DNA from: Natronococcus pandeyae
GTDB taxonomy: Archaea; Halobacteriota; Halobacteria; Halobacteriales; Natrialbaceae
Reading direction: 5' to 3'
Length of the DNA: 64,000 nucleotides
NCBI RefSeq assembly: GCF_008122205.1
Contig: NZ_PHNJ01000010.1
Location: 62,001-126,000 of the forward strand
A program made the translations under genes and the position numbers. Below the pieces are notes generated by a model. The model worked only from the letters and a program-made list of their open reading frames with translations, searched no databases and had not been told where the DNA came from. Positions 49,231 through 57,155 of this stretch are shown here, piece by piece (the stretch's first letter is position 1; every line of letters starts with the position of its first letter).

Positions 49231-49896
49231 TCAGTAGACGACGAGCGCCAGGTAGAGCTGGCCGGCTCCGGCGACGATCATCACGGCACCGGCGAGTCGC
49301 TTCAGATGGCCAGTGTACGCTGCGAGGCGTCCCGCACTCGCCACCAGTCCCATCCCGGTCGCGACGGTCATCCCGAGCATCAACACTACGACGCTGCCCA
49401 CGTACGTCGCTACCACGACTGCCGCTACGTCGGCCGGAAGCGACAGCGCGCGGGCGACCACGGCGAGAAACACGGGAGCGACACATCCAGCCGCGGCGAG
49501 CGCGTAGCCCGCCCCGAATACTCCGAATCCGAGCACGCTCGAGCGGCGTGCTGGAAGGGGGATCGACAGCGATGGGACCCAGCCCAGTAGGACGAACACT
49601 CCGAAACCCACCAGCAGCCCGCCGACGAGCGACTCGAAGAACGTGAGTCGTGAGACCGTCGACTGGCCGAGCCAGAACGTCACTCCCAGAAGGACAGTAA
49701 GCGTCCCCAGCACACCGATGCCGGCGACCCCACCGCGCAGTAGTGCACCACCGAGCGAGGCGTCGTCGCCGTCCGTCTGACTGACGTAGAACCCGACGTA
49801 CCCCGGCAGTAATGGATACGCACACGGACTGAAGAAGGTTGCAAGACCAGCGGTAAGTCCGAATCCGATCGCCGAGAGGAACGCGGCGTCGAGCAT
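49231..49896 (-). CDS. ccdA: CcdA/DsbD-type membrane thiol-electron transporter
   Basis: This 221-residue protein has six helices and the CcdA landmarks: LTAGLATFFSPCAYPLLPGY (first active-site Cys), and AAAGCVAPVFLAVVARALSL (second). It transfers electrons from cytoplasmic thioredoxin across the membrane to extracellular TlpA or cytochrome-c-related thiol proteins. It is the last gene of the operon with TlpA and SCO1 genes, 4 bp after TlpA. Confidence 0.92.
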   Translation of the reverse strand: MLDAAFLSAIGFGLTAGLATFFSPCAYPLLPGYVGFYVSQTDGDDASLGGALLRGGVAGIGVLGTLTVLLGVTFWLGQSTVSRLTFFESLVGGLLVGFGVFVLLGWVPSLSIPLPARRSSVLGFGVFGAGYALAAAGCVAPVFLAVVARALSLPADVAAVVVATYVGSVVVLMLGMTVATGMGLVASAGRLAAYTGHLKRLAGAVMIVAGAGQLYLALVVY

Positions 49897-49899
49897 CGG

Positions 49900-50481
49900 T
49901 TACGTCCCAGCCTCCGCCTCGAGCGCTCGTTCGATCCCTGCGACGAGTTCGTCTGCGGTTTTGACACCGGAATCGGACCACTGAACGCGTCCATCCGTAT
50001 CGATCGCGACGGCGGAGGGGTAGTCGCCCGCGAGATACCGCGCGGTCAGTTCGGCGGTCGGGTCGAGGCCGAGCAGCCAGTCGCCGTCGTGTTCGTCCCA
50101 CCAGTCGACCAGTTCGTCTTCGGTGACGGACGAGCCGACCGCCTCGTTCGTAACCGAGAGAAACAGCACGTCCGATCCAATACGATCGTTCGCCTCGGCC
50201 AGTGCGGGCATCTGCTCGATACACGGCGGACACCACGTCCCGAAGAAATCGACGAACGTCACCCGCTCGGGCGCCGGAATCCGAACCTCGCCTGCCTCGC
50301 TGCCAGGCGCCTCGACCGTTTCTATCGTGATCGGATCGGGAGCCGTCGCCCCCGCTCCATCCGTCGCTTCCGGGTCGTCGCTCCCGGTTTCGAACGAAGG
50401 GACGCCACGGAACGCCAGTACGCCACCACCACCGACGACCCCGACACTGGCGAGACCAGCGAGGACGTCTCGCCGTCGCAT
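49900..50481 (-). CDS. TlpA/ResA-type exported thioredoxin
   Basis: This 193-residue protein starts MRRRDVLAGLASVGVVGGGG, a Tat signal. The redoxin fold has VTFVDFFGTWCPPCIEQMPA with the WCPPC active site, then LSVTNEAVGSSVTEDELVDW and the cis-Pro in AGDYPSAVAIDTDG. It acts outside the cell, reduced by CcdA, to keep Cys of cytochrome c, copper-site or SCO proteins in thiol form. The ATG directly follows the TGA of the SCO gene with 1 bp overlap or none (50481/50482). Confidence 0.92.
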   Translation of the reverse strand: MRRRDVLAGLASVGVVGGGGVLAFRGVPSFETGSDDPEATDGAGATAPDPITIETVEAPGSEAGEVRIPAPERVTFVDFFGTWCPPCIEQMPALAEANDRIGSDVLFLSVTNEAVGSSVTEDELVDWWDEHDGDWLLGLDPTAELTARYLAGDYPSAVAIDTDGRVQWSDSGVKTADELVAGIERALEAEAGT

Positions 50482-51186
50482 CTACGCCGTCACCACCGTT
50501 TCGAAGTCGTCGACTACCTGTGACGGGTCGACAGTTGCCCCGTCCGGGTATACTCGCTCGATGCGTCCCTGCTCGTTGACGAGGAAGATATAGTTGTAGT
50601 GGGGGAACATATACTCGAGATTGTCGTACTCGTCAGCGTCTCGCTTCTCGAGTGGCAGCCCGAACTGTTCTGTGAGGCTCGCTTTTGCGTCCTCGTACTC
50701 CTTTGGGCGAAGGAAGTGCCAGTTTCCAGCGTCGAGATTGACGCCCTGCTGGTCGGCATACGCTCGTAACTCGTCTTCGGTGTCGCGTTCGGGGTCGAAG
50801 GTCATCCCGAGAAAGGCAGCGTCGTCCCCGTAGCCTTCTTCAGCCGCGACCTCCTGCGCTCGTCGCAACCGCAGGAGAAGCGCGGGACACGCGCCGTCCG
50901 GACACGACGTATAAAAGAACGTCATCAGCGTCGTCCGCTCGCCGACGAACTGCTCAGTCGAGACGGTCTCGCCCGTCAACGGGTCAGGGAACTCGACCGT
51001 TGGAAACTCCTCACCGTAGCTCGGATGCGACGCCTCGCTCAAATCCTGTTCCGGTGGCCCGAGCGTGACGCCATCCGCGCGTGAACGAGTTGGCTCCTCG
51101 TCATCAGGTGACAGCGCATCGAGACAGCCTGCAGTGGCGATGAAACTCGAGGCGACAACTGATCGGAAGTATGTACGCCGATTCAT
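50482..51186 (-). CDS. SCO1/SenC-family copper chaperone-like lipoprotein
   Basis: This 234-residue protein has a lipoprotein signal, MNRRTYFRSVVASSFIATAG, with lipobox TAGC. The SCO core follows: RTTLMTFFYTSCPDGACPAL with a CPDGAC pair (usually CxxxC, here CPDGAC), LGMTFDPERDTEDELRAYAD and PHYNYIFLVNEQGRIERVY with the conserved His. SCO proteins load copper into cytochrome oxidase or act as extracellular thiol reductases. It leads the operon SCO-TlpA-CcdA. AACGTTTATCAACC upstream (about 51205-51218) is a probable TATA box. Confidence 0.9.
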   Translation of the reverse strand: MNRRTYFRSVVASSFIATAGCLDALSPDDEEPTRSRADGVTLGPPEQDLSEASHPSYGEEFPTVEFPDPLTGETVSTEQFVGERTTLMTFFYTSCPDGACPALLLRLRRAQEVAAEEGYGDDAAFLGMTFDPERDTEDELRAYADQQGVNLDAGNWHFLRPKEYEDAKASLTEQFGLPLEKRDADEYDNLEYMFPHYNYIFLVNEQGRIERVYPDGATVDPSQVVDDFETVVTA

Positions 51187-51287
51187 AGATCGGTATTTCG
51201 ATTCGGTTGATAAACGTTACCCGACGATTCCCTGTCTTGGAAAAATTGCAGCGTGCCAGAGTGAAAATATCTCCGGCGAAACTCGTG

Positions 51288-51554
51288 TCACTGTCTCTTG
51301 AGTGACAGAATTACAAGCACCATGCCGCTCGAGACGATGATCCCCTGGACGAGTGCTGCGGACGCGATCGTCGTCCCAAACACCTGGTAGATGAGTCCCT
51401 CACAGATCGCACCGACGCCGATGAAAACGAATCCGCCGGAGACGTACAGCATCGGCGTCTGCCCGCTTCGACGGTAGCCGTGATAGGCCAGATACGCGAC
51501 TACGAGACTCAAGACGAGCGTGATTAGCTTGGCCATCAGAAACGACACTTCCAC
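51288..51554 (-). CDS. DUF7521-like three-helix membrane protein
   Basis: This 88-residue protein has three helices: LITLVLSLVVAYLAYHGYRR, YVSGGFVFIGVGAICEGLIY and ALVQGIIVSSGMVLVILSL. Such short membrane proteins commonly follow haloarchaeal winged-helix regulator genes, as here. The ATG overlaps the regulator's stop by 1 bp (51554), so they are translated together. A sensor or membrane partner role for the regulator is likely but not shown. One Cys (GAICEGL) lies in the second helix. Confidence 0.7.
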   Translation of the reverse strand: MEVSFLMAKLITLVLSLVVAYLAYHGYRRSGQTPMLYVSGGFVFIGVGAICEGLIYQVFGTTIASAALVQGIIVSSGMVLVILSLKRQ

Positions 51555-51940
51555 TAGTCATCACCCCGAAGATCGCTCCACAGCGACGTGAAGTTGTCCG
51601 CGAGTTCGTCGCGAGTTTCGACCGTCAAGGAGAGTTGTCCATCGGAGATGTCGACGTGGAGTTCCTCGAGTGCCGTCTCGAACTCGCTTCGGTGAGAACC
51701 GTCCGAGTCGACAGTGTGGCGTTCCTCGATGAGACCGTGTTCTTGCAGCGTCGAGACGCGGCGATAAATCGTCGTCAGTGAGGCATCACACTCCTCACTG
51801 AGGGTTTTTGCGGTCTTCGGCCCGTTATCCGCGGCGAGGAGAATTTTCCGTGCGTAGTCGTCCGCGAGAATCTGAAAGATGTCCGTCGACGCTGCGGTCC
51901 CTCCGTGTGGCACGACAGTTGTTCCATCGTTCAGCGTCAT
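51554..51940 (-). CDS. ArsR-type winged-helix repressor, candidate for the TTTGCTG palindrome
   Basis: From ATG 51940 the 128-residue protein contains a winged helix: TDIFQILADDYARKILLAAD, NGPKTAKTLSEECDASLTTI, YRRVSTLQEHGLIEERHTVD and a C-terminal helical part (FETALEELHVDISDGQLSLT). One Cys in the recognition region (EECDAS) could sense oxidation or metal. The longer frame MLNQQTVVYM would begin inside the palindrome at 51952-51968, so ATG 51940 is chosen. The palindrome lies between a TATA box (GTATAAG at about 51983-51989) and the start codon, the position of an autorepressor site. Confidence 0.82.
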   Translation of the reverse strand: MTLNDGTTVVPHGGTAASTDIFQILADDYARKILLAADNGPKTAKTLSEECDASLTTIYRRVSTLQEHGLIEERHTVDSDGSHRSEFETALEELHVDISDGQLSLTVETRDELADNFTSLWSDLRGDD

Positions 51941-51951
51941 ATAGACCACGG

Positions 51952-51968
51952 TTTGCTGGTTCAGCAAA
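51952..51968. promoter_or_regulatory. TTTGCTG-GTT-CAGCAAA palindrome at the winged-helix regulator promoter
   Basis: A perfect 7-3-7 inverted repeat, 12-28 nt before the regulator ATG and 15-20 nt downstream of its TATA box, so it covers the start of transcription. The same palindrome occurs at 52727 and 57090. Confidence 0.75.
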
Positions 51969-52096
51969 TCACCGAGACCGTCTTATACGTGCGTCCGCGT
52001 TGCTTCTCGGCGTTTCGTCAGCCCTCATATCGAGTCCTGTGATACTCAACGAACTGCTGACATGGTTATTTGGGATCAGTCGGAATACATCGAGTC

Positions 52097-52285
52097 ATGG
52101 ATCCGACGGTCGAACGGCGATGTCACCTCTTGTTCGGTCTCTCGTTAGTACTCCTGACGTTCGGGATCGGATACTGTGTTATCGTCGGTACGTGTCTGGC
52201 CGACTTCATCGTCGTCATTGCGGGTCTTTTCGTCGGTTGGGTGGCGTTGTTTTACTGTCTCGGTAACGCCTCGTTCTGGGGATAA
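52097..52285 (+). CDS. Small two-helix membrane protein
   Basis: From ATG 52097: MDPTVERRCHLLFGLSLVLL then TFGIGYCVIVGTCLADFIVV and IAGLFVGWVALFYCLGNASF; 62 residues with two helices and four Cys. The Cys-containing hydrophobic segments recall metal- or thiol-sensitive membrane proteins, but no family is known. It is divergent from the regulator gene, across about 130 bp that includes the TTTGCTG palindrome. Confidence 0.6.
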   Translation: MDPTVERRCHLLFGLSLVLLTFGIGYCVIVGTCLADFIVVIAGLFVGWVALFYCLGNASFWG

Positions 52286-52389
52286 TTGCGGAGGCCAACT
52301 CCCATATGATCTGTCACTGGACATTGCCACGACATTCGTTCGATTCGGCTCCACAATGTCTATCCGTATCATCCACATAGAGTGTCCAC

Positions 52390-52611
52390 ATGGATGCAAA
52401 GACTGCGTCACGACGGTCGCTATTCGGCCTTGCAGGCGCGGCGAGCCTCTGCTGTCTGGCGCTTGCTCCTGGCGCTGTTGGACTGGCAGGCGGTGGCGCT
52501 GCGGCTGGACTAGGCGCCGGTCTCGGACAGATCATCGTGACGGTGCTGACGCTGGGAGTCATCGGATTCGTCGTCCGCTGGCGAACCAGCTGTTCGGACT
52601 GCAAGCACTAG
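52390..52611 (+). CDS. Small Cys-rich membrane protein (mercury-transporter-like)
   Basis: This 73-residue protein has MDAKTASRRSLFGLAGAASL, then CCLALAPGAVGLAGGGAAAG, a second hydrophobic stretch and the end VVRWRTSCSDCKH. A vicinal Cys pair in the first helix and a CxxC near the C-terminus are the layout of MerF/MerT-type mercuric-ion carriers, though Gly/Ala composition is higher. It could pass thiophilic metal ions inward to the flavoprotein reductase at 47501. The first part also resembles a Tat signal (SRRSLFGLAG). Assignment is tentative. Confidence 0.55.
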   Translation: MDAKTASRRSLFGLAGAASLCCLALAPGAVGLAGGGAAAGLGAGLGQIIVTVLTLGVIGFVVRWRTSCSDCKH

Positions 52612-52726
52612 CGATCGATACCGCGGACCGTTCTCGTCGGTCACGTACACCGACTGCAGTTGGTGGGTGCTCTCCCGTCACAAACCGCGCGTCGGCGCCG
52701 TCTCCGTCCTCAGGTATATAGCCAGC

Positions 52727-52747
52727 GTTTTGCTGGTCCAGCAAAAC
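52727..52747. promoter_or_regulatory. TTTGCTG-type palindrome (9-3-9) at the carbamoyltransferase promoter
   Basis: GTTTTGCTG-GTC-CAGCAAAAC is a perfect 21-bp palindrome, directly downstream of the TATA box TATATA (52715-52720). Its position on the transcription start mirrors that at 51952. Confidence 0.75.
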
Positions 52748-52805
52748 CCCACTGGTGATTTACCTGTCGTTGCAGTTGCTCCGAATCGCGGATCTTTCAG
52801 GAACC

Positions 52806-54527
52806 ATGACTACCTATCGACTCGCGTTCAAGCCCTCGATCGGACTCTACGGACAACACGATCCGAGCGCCGTGCTCTTCGAGGACCGAACACCCGTCTT
52901 CGGGGTCGAAGAGGAACGGTATACACGAACCAAACACGCGACTGAGACCTTCCCCGAGCGAGCGATCCAGGCCTGTCTCGACTACCGTAACCTCGAGCTC
53001 TCGGACCTCGAACGTATCTTGCTGCCCTACGACCCGAGCCTCCGTAGCGAACTCACCGGCCACTACGTTACGGATGCGCTTCGTGCCCCCGGACTGGGCC
53101 GAAAGCTCTCTGCGCTGGAGAATACGATCGTCAGTCAGGCTCGAGCTCGGTTCGTACCAACGCGACAGATCGAAAACCGCCTCGAATCGATCGGGTCGCC
53201 ACTCCCACCGATCGAGACGATCTCTCACCACCGCTGTCACGCGGCGAGCGCGTTCCACCCGTCCGGCTTCGACGAGGCGGTCGTCCTCACCGTCGACGCG
53301 AAAGGCGAGTACGACTCGACGGTCGTCTGGCGTGGCGACGAGGACGGACTCACCCGTGTCCACACCTACGAGCATCCTAACAGCCTCGGGCTCTTTTTCG
53401 CGATCGTCACGGAGTACCTCGGCTATCGGATGTTCAACGGCGAGGGGAAGGTGATGGGGCTCGCACCCTACGGCGACGATAACCCGGCAATCGAACGCGC
53501 GCTGTGGGAACTGATCGACACCGGGGCCGACTACGACGTCACCGAACTGACGAAGAGGTGGGGCACCGGCCACGGCGTCGCCCTCCTCGAGGAGACCTTC
53601 GATCGGCCGCGCAACGAGACGCCGGGCGAGTTCGACCAGTGGGAGAAGGACCTCGCGCACACGGCACAGAAATTGCTCGAGGAGACTGTCGTCGACATCG
53701 CAGAGTCTGTGGTCGAGCAACTGGGGACATCGAACGTGGCCCTCGCCGGCGGCGTCGCGCTCAACTGCAAACTGAACAAGCACGTTCGCGAGTCGCCGCT
53801 GGTCGATGACGTCTTCGTCCAGCCGGTCGCCCACGACGCGGGGCTCGCACTCGGAGCGGGCTGGTCCCAGCAACGGCCGGCCGCAGTCGACCGACAAACG
53901 ACCGTCTATCTCGGCCCCGAGTACGAGACCAGCGAGATCAGGGAGCTCCTCGAGACGAACAAGATCGCGTACACGGAACCGGACGATCTCGAACGGTACG
54001 TCGCTGAACGGATCGCGGATGGCCAGCTCGTCGGCTGGTTCCAGGGTCGCATGGAAATGGGGCCGCGAGCGCTCGGCGCCCGGAGTATCCTCGCCGATCC
54101 GCGCACGGCCGAGTCACGGGATCAAGTCAACCGATTCGTCAAACACCGCGAGGAGTGGCGACCGTTCGCGCCGTCGATGCTCGAGGGCGCGGCCTCCGAC
54201 TATCTGGTCGACGGCGGCCCGGCACCGTTCATGATCGACGCGTACGATGTCGACCCCAAGCAGACCGACGACCTGGAGGCCGTCTTGCACCCGGCCGACG
54301 ACTCGACGCGCCCCCAAACCGTCCGCGAAGACCAGCACCCGCGCTATCATCGTCTCATCTCCGAATTCGGCGATATCACCGGTGTGCCGGTCATCCTCAA
54401 CACCTCGTTCAACGACCACGCCGAACCGATCGTCCGAACGCCGACGCAGGCGCTCAAAGACTTCTACGGGATGGGACTCGACGTCCTCGCGATCGAGGAC
54501 GTCGTCGTCGAGAAGACCGAGAGGTAA
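52806..54527 (+). CDS. NodU/CmcH-family carbamoyltransferase
   Basis: This 573-residue protein has the two-domain structure of O-carbamoyltransferases. The N-terminal Kae1-like domain includes SIGLYGQHDPSAVLFED, ISHHRCHAASAFHPSGFDEA (metal His pair) and VVLTVDAKGEYDSTVVWRGD. NVALAGGVALNCKLNKHVRE and the C-terminal YrdC-like GRMEMGPRALGARSILADPR complete it. The enzyme moves a carbamoyl group from carbamoyl phosphate to a hydroxyl of a sugar, antibiotic or protein. The acceptor is unknown. Being under the TTTGCTG palindrome ties it to the thiol/metal response, a pairing without precedent that I know. ATG 52806 is preferred over GTG 52755, which lies too near the promoter. Confidence 0.9.
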   Translation: MTTYRLAFKPSIGLYGQHDPSAVLFEDRTPVFGVEEERYTRTKHATETFPERAIQACLDYRNLELSDLERILLPYDPSLRSELTGHYVTDALRAPGLGRKLSALENTIVSQARARFVPTRQIENRLESIGSPLPPIETISHHRCHAASAFHPSGFDEAVVLTVDAKGEYDSTVVWRGDEDGLTRVHTYEHPNSLGLFFAIVTEYLGYRMFNGEGKVMGLAPYGDDNPAIERALWELIDTGADYDVTELTKRWGTGHGVALLEETFDRPRNETPGEFDQWEKDLAHTAQKLLEETVVDIAESVVEQLGTSNVALAGGVALNCKLNKHVRESPLVDDVFVQPVAHDAGLALGAGWSQQRPAAVDRQTTVYLGPEYETSEIRELLETNKIAYTEPDDLERYVAERIADGQLVGWFQGRMEMGPRALGARSILADPRTAESRDQVNRFVKHREEWRPFAPSMLEGAASDYLVDGGPAPFMIDAYDVDPKQTDDLEAVLHPADDSTRPQTVREDQHPRYHRLISEFGDITGVPVILNTSFNDHAEPIVRTPTQALKDFYGMGLDVLAIEDVVVEKTER

Positions 54528-54585
54528 CCCGGACTGATCTGGACTGTCCCAAACTAATTTTGCTCTCCGAGGCTGTCGTACCGGC

Positions 54586-54963
54586 CTATTCCTCAGTTCC
54601 AGCGTGCGTTTCGAGGACGTCGACGAGCGTGTCGGCAGACTGGAAACCGTGGTCGAGTCGGTTGACTTCTTCGCCGTCTTGCAGGACGACGAGCGTCGGG
54701 ACGCGTCGCACGGTGAACTTGTCGGCGAGGTCCGGAACGAGTCCGGCGTTTACCGTCGCCACCGCACCGGGCGCACTGCGCGCAACGACGCCGAGCACCG
54801 GTTCCATGGAGGCGCAGATGCCACAGCCGGACGTGACGAACTCGAGGAGCACGAGATTGTGGCTCTCGAGCAAGTCGTCGTACTCACTTGTTGCCTCTAA
54901 CTTGATCGGTGTCTCCGGCGCGTTCCCTCCACCGTCCGTCGTTTCGTGTACCGTGTCAGTCAT
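54586..54963 (-). CDS. Thioredoxin-like protein with a CGIC active site
   Basis: This 125-residue thioredoxin-fold protein has LLEFVTSGCGICASMEPVLG (active-site CGIC), GLVPDLADKFTVRRVPTLVV with the cis-Pro, and DGEEVNRLDHGFQSADTLVD. The atypical CGIC pair and an N-terminal Glu/Thr-rich extension set it apart from the trx at 41713. It is probably cytoplasmic and reduces a disulfide or persulfide. The promoter is the TATTG-box type at 54989-55014, with the TATA box exactly 33 nt from the ATG. It ends tail to tail with the carbamoyltransferase gene. Confidence 0.88.
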   Translation of the reverse strand: MTDTVHETTDGGGNAPETPIKLEATSEYDDLLESHNLVLLEFVTSGCGICASMEPVLGVVARSAPGAVATVNAGLVPDLADKFTVRRVPTLVVLQDGEEVNRLDHGFQSADTLVDVLETHAGTEE

Positions 54964-54988
54964 CAATATCTCTACGCACCGCAGGTAT

Positions 54989-55014
54989 TTGAGTATTGTG
55001 CAATAAAAGCAATA
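54989..55014 (-). promoter_or_regulatory. TATTGnn-N11-TATA promoter of the CGIC thioredoxin
   Basis: On the minus strand TATTGCT (55014-55008), 11 bases, ATACTCAA (54996-54989), and 33 nt to ATG 54963. A second, inverted TATTG (plus strand GTATTGTG at 54993-55000) overlaps it. Confidence 0.7.
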
Positions 55015-55067
55015 TAATGTGTCGCCACCGTTATTTTGCGTTGCTCACCGAAGAACGGCCGGAGACA

Positions 55068-55769
55068 ATGACCGACGGCACCGATCCCGAGGGTGCAACA
55101 GCCGATCCCGGACGTGAGATGGGACAGGACACGTCAGAGCTGAGTACGGTCTTCGGCGACGTCTATCGTGGCGAGTTGGATCGTGAAACGACCTGGCGAT
55201 CCCGACTGGATCAGACGACGACCTGGAGCGTCACGATTATGGCTGCGATCCTCACGTGGACGTTCTCGAGTCCCGACAACCCACATTACATTATCCTCGT
55301 TGGCGTACTGGCTGTCGGTCTGTTCTGCTGGATCGAGGCTCGCCGGTATCGCGACTACGACGTCTACCGCGCACGCGTCCGACTGTTCCAGCAGGATCTG
55401 TTCGCGAGCGCACTCGACCCGTCCTTGGATGCCGAACGCAGTGAGTGGCGAACCGAACTGGGTGAGGACTACAGACACCCGACGTACAAGATTACGATGT
55501 TCGAGGCCGTGTCGAACAGGCTTCGACGCATCTACTTCGCGCTGTTGCTCGTTCTCGGTCTGGCGTGGCTCTTTCGCGTGACGGCGTTCGTCCCGGACGC
55601 CGCTCTCCCCGACGCTGCAGCAGTCGGAACGGTCCCCGGAGCTGTCGTTCTCGTGATCGTCGGCGCGTTCTACGCGGCGTTGTTCGCAGTGATGCTCTGG
55701 CCCCACGAACGCGAGGCCGAAGGGGAGTTTCGTGACGTGGAGGCTGGCGAATGGAAGGACACAGAGTGA
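55068..55769 (+). CDS. DUF2270-family membrane protein
   Basis: The 233-residue protein opens with a polar, Asp/Gly-rich N-terminus, then RSRLDQTTTWSVTIMAAILT, HYIILVGVLAVGLFCWIEAR, YRDYDVYRARVRLFQQDLFA, and two final helices (YFALLLVLGLAWLFRVTAFV, AVVLVIVGAFYAALFAVML). The RRYRDYDVYRARVR block is the core of the DUF2270 family, haloarchaeal and bacterial membrane proteins of unknown role. It is alone on its strand, divergent from the thioredoxin gene. A longer frame to 54996 is rejected because it crosses the promoter. Confidence 0.85.
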   Translation: MTDGTDPEGATADPGREMGQDTSELSTVFGDVYRGELDRETTWRSRLDQTTTWSVTIMAAILTWTFSSPDNPHYIILVGVLAVGLFCWIEARRYRDYDVYRARVRLFQQDLFASALDPSLDAERSEWRTELGEDYRHPTYKITMFEAVSNRLRRIYFALLLVLGLAWLFRVTAFVPDAALPDAAAVGTVPGAVVLVIVGAFYAALFAVMLWPHEREAEGEFRDVEAGEWKDTE

Positions 55770-55792
55770 TCACGTTACGTGGTGATCGTCGG

Positions 55793-56365
55793 TCACGCCC
55801 GTGACGCACACGTCGGACACGACCGTCGGTGACGAACGTAAATCAACCCCACTAGCAGTGTGACCGAGACCACGCCGAGCAGGGGCCGCAGCGGATCGAC
55901 GTACGTCATAAGCGCGGACGAACCGAACAACGCCAACAAAATAGCGTTACAAACCGGACAGCTGACTGCCAGGAAACCGCCGATCAGGCCGCCAAACGCC
56001 AGTCGGTCCGAATGGGCTTCGTCATCGTTCTCACCGTGGCGATGATTGTGGTCGTAATCGTGAGCCTGAGTGGAATCGTACTGGTCCGGTTCACCGTTTC
56101 CACCCCGTTCGTCAGGTTCACCTTCGCTGGCGCTGTGAACGTCCGTTGCGAGTCGTTGAGCGACGTAAATGCCCGCCAGAATCGCAGTCAGCGTGAGAAA
56201 CAGGTAATCGAAGCCCGTCCGCGGGACCATCCGAACGAAGAGCGGGTTCGGGATAAGTTCGGTGACGAGCCCGAACAGGGCGAACACACCCGTCGACGTA
56301 GCGGCTCCCCAGGCGACTGCCCGCCGGTTTGTGCCGAGTAATCGGTTGCGTCTCCCACCCGTCAT
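55793..56365 (-). CDS. Four-helix membrane protein with CPVC motif, second of a pair
   Basis: This 190-residue protein has helices FALFGLVTELIPNPLFVRMV, FDYLFLTLTAILAGIYVAQR, LAFGGLIGGFLAVSCPVCNA and LLGVVSVTLLVGLIYV. Between the second and third is a His-rich, acidic loop (YDHNHRHGENDDEAHSD) likely to bind metal, and the third helix has SCPVCN. A final CPTC closes the chain. It overlaps the preceding membrane-protein gene by 4 bp (56362-56365). Paired Cys in helices and His-rich loops suggest transport or sensing of copper, mercury or a thiol electron. Confidence 0.65.
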   Translation of the reverse strand: MTGGRRNRLLGTNRRAVAWGAATSTGVFALFGLVTELIPNPLFVRMVPRTGFDYLFLTLTAILAGIYVAQRLATDVHSASEGEPDERGGNGEPDQYDSTQAHDYDHNHRHGENDDEAHSDRLAFGGLIGGFLAVSCPVCNAILLALFGSSALMTYVDPLRPLLGVVSVTLLVGLIYVRHRRSCPTCASRA

Positions 56366-56910
56366 CGTGCTCCCTCCGGCGAGAGAACACACTGTTCGGG
56401 ATGGCCCGCACGTCCGAGAAAGAACCCCAGGAGCGCGAGACCGCCGATCTGGAGGAGCGTACCGTCGAATGGCAACAGCGTGAGCCCACCGGCGAACCCG
56501 AGAAAGGCGAGCAGTCCCGCGCCACAGCTCGCACAGCCGGATGCGACGAGACCCGGAAGGACGCCGGACACGCTCGTCGCGCCCGAGAGCCCGACGAGCC
56601 GGAGTTGTGCGACGGCGTTGACGACGGCGATACCGGTTAGGAACGCGTAGGAGACAATGATCGCGAGCCCCGTGATGCCGTCGGTCAGGTAGACGGACTC
56701 CGTCAGGGAGACGAGGACGTAATCGAACCAGTGGAGTCCATCGCCCAATAACTGTAGCGCGAACTCCGGCATCGTACTTAGGATCAACAAGCTGTAGGTA
56801 CCGACCGTGACGAGGACGAAACCGGCCGTCCCGCGCCAGGATTCGAACGGATACCGTATCGCATCCGAAAGGTTCTGGCCGAATCTAGCGACCGGGTCGG
56901 TCCAGTTCAT
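56362..56910 (-). CDS. Membrane protein with CASC motif, first of a pair
   Basis: This 182-residue protein starts MNWTDPVARFGQNLSDAIRY and has four or five helices, including GFVLVTVGTYSLLILSTMPE and LAIIVSYAFLTGIAVVNAVA. The stretch LPGLVASGCASCGAGLLAFL carries a CASC pair just inside a helix, like the CPVC pair of its partner, then GGLTLLPFDGTLLQ follows. It is translationally coupled to that partner. The pair is unassigned. A Cys-to-Cys relay with the DsbA-like protein encoded divergently is possible. The long frame extending upstream to 57354 runs through the divergent gene and is rejected. Confidence 0.65.
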   Translation of the reverse strand: MNWTDPVARFGQNLSDAIRYPFESWRGTAGFVLVTVGTYSLLILSTMPEFALQLLGDGLHWFDYVLVSLTESVYLTDGITGLAIIVSYAFLTGIAVVNAVAQLRLVGLSGATSVSGVLPGLVASGCASCGAGLLAFLGFAGGLTLLPFDGTLLQIGGLALLGFFLGRAGHPEQCVLSPEGAR

Positions 56911-57089
56911 AGCCCCTCCATCCAGTTCGAGAATCGATCTCTTCCGACCACCTCGAGCCTGAACTGCGGGGTCGAATACGATGGAATGGTCCGACTCGAC
57001 CAGCCAGTCGACACCTGGAACGGGACGCGTGTACTCGGTACCACGAGTAGGTGTCTCGTCGCACGATTCCCACAAAGGTGCAACTCCGT

Positions 57090-57106
57090 TTTGCTGACCC
57101 AGCAAA
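57090..57106. promoter_or_regulatory. TTTGCTG-ACC-CAGCAAA palindrome between the membrane pair and DsbA-like gene
   Basis: A perfect 7-3-7 inverted repeat in the divergent space 56911-57155. It could regulate either side or both; no strong TATA box is visible on the plus strand. Confidence 0.7.
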
Positions 57107-57155
57107 TCGACGCGTCGGTTACGTGGAAAGGATGTGAACCAGGAATCGAACACGA

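Noticed and set aside
49073-50236. 387-codon Arg-rich minus-strand frame overlapping ccdA and the TlpA gene
   Set aside because: It shares the strand but not the frame with both genes and has a composition unlike any protein.
52797-53897. 366-codon minus-strand frame over the carbamoyltransferase
   Set aside because: Shadow frame; the plus strand encodes both carbamoyltransferase domains.
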